A stretch of DNA of 47,589 bases from Caldilineaceae bacterium SB0661_bin_32 (lineage in GTDB: Bacteria; Chloroflexota; Anaerolineae; Caldilineales; Caldilineaceae): assembly GCA_009841235.1 (NCBI GenBank), contig VXMH01000025.1, positions 1 through 47,589 of the forward strand. The letters run 5' to 3'. The notes beneath the pieces were generated by a model that worked only from the letters and a program-made list of their open reading frames with translations, searched no databases and had not been told where the DNA came from. Position numbers and translations under genes: made by a program. Of this stretch, positions 44,195 through 47,589 are shown piece by piece (within the stretch, counting starts at the first letter, position 1; the number at the start of each line of letters is the position of its first letter).

Positions 44195-46354
44195 TCAGGT
44201 TTGGGCAACGTCCTTGACGCAACGGAAGCCGACGGTGCGGCAGCGGTCCAATCCAGGGTACATCAACAGAATCTTTTCGTGGCAGTCGTTGGGCTGGGCG
44301 CCGCTGGCGTTGTACCAGATGCTGCCTTCGACCTTGAGGTAGCTGCCGCCGCGGATGATGGCGTAGCGCGTGTGGCCGTCGTCGCGTTCGCTTTCGGTCC
44401 ACTCCCAGACGTTTCCGGCCATGTCGAGGCAGCCGACGTGGCTGGCGCTGCCGGGGAACTGGTCTACCGGGGTCGTGTCGTCGCTGCCGCTGTTGCATAA
44501 CGTTGGGTCGAAGCCGTCGCCCCAGGGCCAGACGGCAAACCCTGCAGCATTTTGCCACTCTTCCTCGAGGGGCAGCCGTTTCCCGGCCCATTTGGCGTAG
44601 GCGCGGGCATCATCCAGGTCCACCCAGATGACCGGATGCCGCTTCTTGCCTTCAGGCGGCGACCATTTCCAGGGCTCCTGCTCGCTTCCGGCAGGCTTGT
44701 GCCAGTGGCGCAGGAAGTTGGTGAGATCGCGGGGCAGGTAGCGGGACTGTTCGAGAAAGTCAAGGTAGGAGGCATTGGTGACCTCGGTGCGATCGATCCA
44801 GTATTCGGGAAGGTCAATGAAACGCCGGGGGTGGTACTTGTCCCAGAGCTGGTCGATCTTGTCGTAGCACGCCCCCTCCATCACTGTCCGGTTGTTGTGA
44901 CGAACACCGAAGTTGAAGGTGCCCGCGGTTACACGGCACATCTCCTCCGGCTCTTCCCCTGCGGCCACCGGAGCGGAAGGCTCGACCGGACGCAGGGACA
45001 GGTCGGAAAGGGTTAAACGTTTACGGTCAATGCCGGCAGCGCCTGCGCTTGCGGGCTCTCCCTGGCCGGAGCCCAGGTCGACCTCAACGCCCTCGGGCGC
45101 CGAGACGATACATCCAGCCTCGCCCCTTGACATGGAAAGCACAAGCAGGTGCGCGTCTCTTTGCTGCGCCGGCCCGATTTCGGCGCCGTTCCAGAGGTCG
45201 TAGTGGCGCATCTGGCGGCCGTCGGGCGACGTCGCCGGCGCCTGCAGTACGGGGCCGTTGACGTCAGCGCCCGATTCGTTGATCAGGGTGTGCATGGTTG
45301 TTTCGCCGCTGTGCCAGCGGTGCGCGTAAACGCCGTCTACTTCCGTGGCGACGTAGGGCTGCCAGTCCCGATCCTGGAAGGCAGCGGAGAACTGGCGCAG
45401 AAGCCGCACACAGCGTCGCAGGAGCGCGCGATCCGTTTCGGGCCAGGGGTTCCACCAGCCGAAGATGTTCTCCCACACGACCTGGCCGCAACCGTGGAAA
45501 AACGCCTTCTGGATAATATCGCTGTGTTCGTCAGCGTTGCGGTCGATGGCGCGAAAAGAAAAGCGCGGCTCCACCCAACGGATGGTCATCAGGTCAGGGG
45601 GGACAACCGTATTGCGCTGCAGCCAGCTGCCGGCGATCGAGGAGAGGGCTTCTATGGGTGGCAACGATTCCGGGTTGAAGACAATGTTGGCGTTGGTCTT
45701 CTCCATGGGCGCCAGGAATCCCGGGTCATCGGAGGCCATCGTATCCAGGAAGACGCCGTCGGCGCCGATCTCCTTGATCACGGCTCCCAGGGCTTGGGCG
45801 TCGGCCACTGCGGGCGCGTTCGTGTCGGGAAAACTGCCGCGGTAACCCCTTTTGTCGGTATAGGGCGGCGCGCCCGGCTCGCGGCGCGTGCCGATGTCCC
45901 AGGGGTTGTAGTTGACGAAGACGCGCACGCCGCGCGCATGGGCGCGTTCAACGACCTGGCGCAGCCCCTGCAGGCCGCCCGGCATGTCGCGGTAGTAGTC
46001 GATCTGGTTGCGGTCATCGATGCCGAGGCGGGGGTAGGACTGCCAGAGGAGGATGATGTCGTAGCCGCCGAACTCGCGCTCGCCGTCGTTCAGGATTTCG
46101 TCGATGCGGTAACGCCCGGCTTCGCGGTCGTAGAAGGCGGTGTCGTACATGAAGAGGAAGGCCTCAATGTAGGCGCTTCGGTACCATTCGATACCCTGGC
46201 GGGTAAAGATATTCAGATCGAGAGAGTCGCGCAGCGCGTTCCGCATCCGGTCCAGCTCGGCGGCCTCTTCTTCGTCGCGCCCGATGTGTGCCGAGAAGTC
46301 GTTCTGAAAGTTGGCGGCAAATGAGGCGAGGCGTTCCGATTCAGTTGGTTTCAT
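44195..46354 (-). CDS. TIM-barrel glycosidase-like domain fused to a SUMF1-like domain
   Basis: 719 aa with GGAGGAGAG just before the ATG. Residues about 55-420 look like a glycoside-hydrolase-type TIM barrel followed by a small beta domain: YDIILLWQSYPR (98-109), RGVRVFVNYNPW (141-152) and DGVFLDTMASDD (199-210, with Asp204 a candidate nucleophile). A linker (about 425-470) leads to a SUMF1/formylglycine-generating-enzyme-type domain (473-715): DRTEVTNASY, RLPLEEEWQNAA, MAGNVWEWTE, RGGSYL and VGFRCV. The cysteines that catalyse formylglycine formation are absent (SYLKVEGSIW at 671-680), so this domain is unlikely to activate sulfatases. No sulfatase gene is nearby. No signal peptide is seen. 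The combination is unusual and its reaction is unknown. Confidence 0.82.
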   Translation of the reverse strand: MKPTESERLASFAANFQNDFSAHIGRDEEEAAELDRMRNALRDSLDLNIFTRQGIEWYRSAYIEAFLFMYDTAFYDREAGRYRIDEILNDGEREFGGYDIILLWQSYPRLGIDDRNQIDYYRDMPGGLQGLRQVVERAHARGVRVFVNYNPWDIGTRREPGAPPYTDKRGYRGSFPDTNAPAVADAQALGAVIKEIGADGVFLDTMASDDPGFLAPMEKTNANIVFNPESLPPIEALSSIAGSWLQRNTVVPPDLMTIRWVEPRFSFRAIDRNADEHSDIIQKAFFHGCGQVVWENIFGWWNPWPETDRALLRRCVRLLRQFSAAFQDRDWQPYVATEVDGVYAHRWHSGETTMHTLINESGADVNGPVLQAPATSPDGRQMRHYDLWNGAEIGPAQQRDAHLLVLSMSRGEAGCIVSAPEGVEVDLGSGQGEPASAGAAGIDRKRLTLSDLSLRPVEPSAPVAAGEEPEEMCRVTAGTFNFGVRHNNRTVMEGACYDKIDQLWDKYHPRRFIDLPEYWIDRTEVTNASYLDFLEQSRYLPRDLTNFLRHWHKPAGSEQEPWKWSPPEGKKRHPVIWVDLDDARAYAKWAGKRLPLEEEWQNAAGFAVWPWGDGFDPTLCNSGSDDTTPVDQFPGSASHVGCLDMAGNVWEWTESERDDGHTRYAIIRGGSYLKVEGSIWYNASGAQPNDCHEKILLMYPGLDRCRTVGFRCVKDVAQT

Positions 46355-46392
46355 CTCTCCTCCTGTTCACGGCCCGATCAGGCCGCAAGCCG

Positions 46393-47397
46393 TTATGGGC
46401 GTGGTCTGAAACGCGCAATCTGATCGTCGACCCAGGCCAGGTTGGCGTCTTTGGTGCGGCCGGCATTGTGCGGCGTGTGGACGACGTTGTGACGCCCAAG
46501 CAAGGGGGAATCCAGCGCCACGGGTTCGACATCGAAGACGTCGGCGGCCAGCGCCAGCTCATCGTTGAGGACGCGACGATAGAGCGCTTCGGTATCGCAG
46601 ATGAGAGCCCGCGTTACCTGTACGACCAGGCATCCGTGCGGCAAGGCGTCGATGAGGTCCTGGCCGATCAACCCGCGCGTATCTTCTTTCAAGGGAAGCA
46701 TCGGCGCGAAGATCTCGGCATCTTTCACAAGCTCCGGCAGATGAAAACGGCGTTTTGCGCCGGCCGCGGCGAAGGTGGCGTCGGGGGCGAATGGGTCCCA
46801 GATGGCGACGTCGGCCCCCATGGCCGAGCACCAGGAGGCGTAGCGGGCGCCGATATTGCCGGCGCCGACAACGCGAACACGCTTGCCTCCGAGCGTGCCA
46901 TTGGCGAACCGAGAATCATCGCAATACTGAACACCTTTCGCGCCCGGTTTGCCCACTTCCGGCCCGTGTTTCCAGGGTTCAAGGCTCCCGATCATCGCCG
47001 TGTGAGACTGGGGAATGCGGCGCAGCCCGCAGAGGGTCAGGCAGAGCCCGTACTCGGCCACCGACTGCCCCCAGTAGATGTCGATGCGGTGGGGAATTAT
47101 ATGAACGCCGCGGGATTGGGCTTCGTCGAGGCCGTCTCTCGGCTGATCGCCGTGGGCACTGTGGAAGCACTCCTCAAGGGAGGTAAAGGGGGCCAGGTCA
47201 TCGCTGGCGGCGGGGAGACCGAGGAGGACCAGCCGCTGTACCGCGGCGGGGTCGGGCACCAGATGCGGCGCACGCGCCTCCGGCTCCAGCGAACGGTAGA
47301 GTTCGCAACAGTCGCTCTGCCAGCGTTTCTGCCAGTGGTCAGCAGCAAACGGCCAGACGGCGTCAAAACGTTCATGGACGCAAATTACCGATCTCAT
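46393..47397 (-). CDS. D-isomer-specific 2-hydroxyacid dehydrogenase
   Basis: A 334-aa NAD-dependent enzyme. The cofactor motif GAGNIG spans 178-183 with acidic Asp201. The catalytic Arg263 (VTRA), Glu291 (DVEP) and His310 (HTPHNAG) are all present. It reduces 2-keto acids or oxidises D-2-hydroxy acids. It is the first gene of the minus-strand arm, 38 nt before the TIM-barrel/SUMF1 gene. No clear ribosome site precedes the ATG, so the start is uncertain. It could produce or remove the keto acid of the pathway. Confidence 0.9.
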   Translation of the reverse strand: MRSVICVHERFDAVWPFAADHWQKRWQSDCCELYRSLEPEARAPHLVPDPAAVQRLVLLGLPAASDDLAPFTSLEECFHSAHGDQPRDGLDEAQSRGVHIIPHRIDIYWGQSVAEYGLCLTLCGLRRIPQSHTAMIGSLEPWKHGPEVGKPGAKGVQYCDDSRFANGTLGGKRVRVVGAGNIGARYASWCSAMGADVAIWDPFAPDATFAAAGAKRRFHLPELVKDAEIFAPMLPLKEDTRGLIGQDLIDALPHGCLVVQVTRALICDTEALYRRVLNDELALAADVFDVEPVALDSPLLGRHNVVHTPHNAGRTKDANLAWVDDQIARFRPRP

Positions 47398-47534
47398 ATG
47401 TATGTCATTTCGGGTGTGCCCACCAGCCGCGGGGTTGGATGTCTTTCTTCGATGGCATGATAAATGCTAATGCGTTCGCTGTCCAATCTCACCCAGGGGC
47501 CAGGGGTTGGATGGGCGGGTTGCGGGCGGCGTGC
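47398..47534. other. Non-coding region upstream of the minus-strand arm
   Basis: Presumably contains the promoter of the minus-strand arm, but I see only a weak candidate (TTGGAC near 47482-47487 on the minus strand). No ORF is supported. Confidence 0.35.
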
Positions 47535-47567
47535 GAGGGCAGGCACGAGGCCTGCCCCTACCGGAGT
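47535..47567. repeat. REP-like hairpin element, right copy
   Basis: The reverse complement of 1-33 with one mismatch. Arms GGGCAGGC (47537-47544) and GCCTGCCC (47550-47557) enclose the loop ACGAG. Confidence 0.75.
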
Positions 47568-47589
47568 TTGAGGGGCGTGGTGGAGTGTG

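Noticed and set aside
45149..46324. 391-codon plus-strand frame opposite the TIM-barrel/SUMF1 gene
   Set aside because: Antisense composition, no motifs; the minus-strand product has SUMF1 signatures.
44195..46354. Formylglycine-generating enzyme for sulfatases
   Set aside because: Catalytic cysteines are missing and no sulfatase gene is present in the window.
1..47589. The end repeats as inverted repeats of a 47-kb transposon or island
   Set aside because: No transposase, integrase, target duplication or tRNA site was found; a dispersed hairpin repeat at contig ends explains the pattern more simply.

Overview
The window reads as GC-rich bacterial chromosome, most likely from a Chloroflexota (Anaerolineae/Caldilineae-like) heterotroph. 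This is an inference from three things: peptide-type ABC lipoproteins with alanine/proline-rich linkers after the lipobox, the heavy load of phytanoyl-CoA-dioxygenase-like, Gfo/Idh/MocA, NHL and PIG-L proteins, and REP-like intergenic repeats. No rRNA, tRNA, CRISPR array, transposase, integrase or phage gene was seen. Both ends of the window carry the same 33-nt hairpin element in opposite orientation, so the piece may simply stop at repeats.

The plus-strand arm (459-29458) opens with a large repeat-built lipoprotein. A dehydrogenase/BKACE block follows (3071-7086: SDR, two MDR dehydrogenases, beta-keto acid cleavage enzyme). After a well-formed promoter and palindrome come a sarcosine-oxidase-like flavoenzyme, an M19 dipeptidase-like protein that lacks the family's usual metal ligands, and a peptide-type ABC importer (two permeases and a lipoprotein) closed by a strong intrinsic terminator at 13529-13564. 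Next are a GH32 protein, an old-yellow-enzyme/2,4-dienoyl-CoA-reductase-like flavoprotein, a small membrane-anchored protein, a beta-propeller glycosidase-like protein, a PIG-L-like hydrolase, two PhyH-type dioxygenases and a Gfo/Idh/MocA oxidoreductase. The arm ends with a second ABC importer (lipoprotein, two permeases) and an extended SDR.

The minus-strand arm (47397 down to 29568) is a near-continuous series of 15 genes with gaps of at most about 135 nt. In transcription order these are: 2-hydroxyacid dehydrogenase, a TIM-barrel/SUMF1-like fusion, a PhyH dioxygenase, three tandem pairs of [uronate-dehydrogenase-like SDR + NHL beta-propeller], a two-domain ferritin-like diiron protein, then a complete third ABC importer (lipoprotein, two permeases, two ATPases). 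A good sigma70-type promoter inside the arm (39435-39462) shows it is probably not one single transcript.

Together the genes suggest uptake of small organic solutes or oligomers followed by oxidative catabolism. Only one DppD/DppF-type ATPase pair serves three permease/binding-protein sets in the window, so ATPase sharing is possible. The most unusual feature is the triplicated SDR-NHL module with its diiron protein, dioxygenase and TIM-barrel/SUMF1 companions. It looks like an uncharacterised uptake-and-oxidation pathway whose substrate cannot be read from sequence alone.
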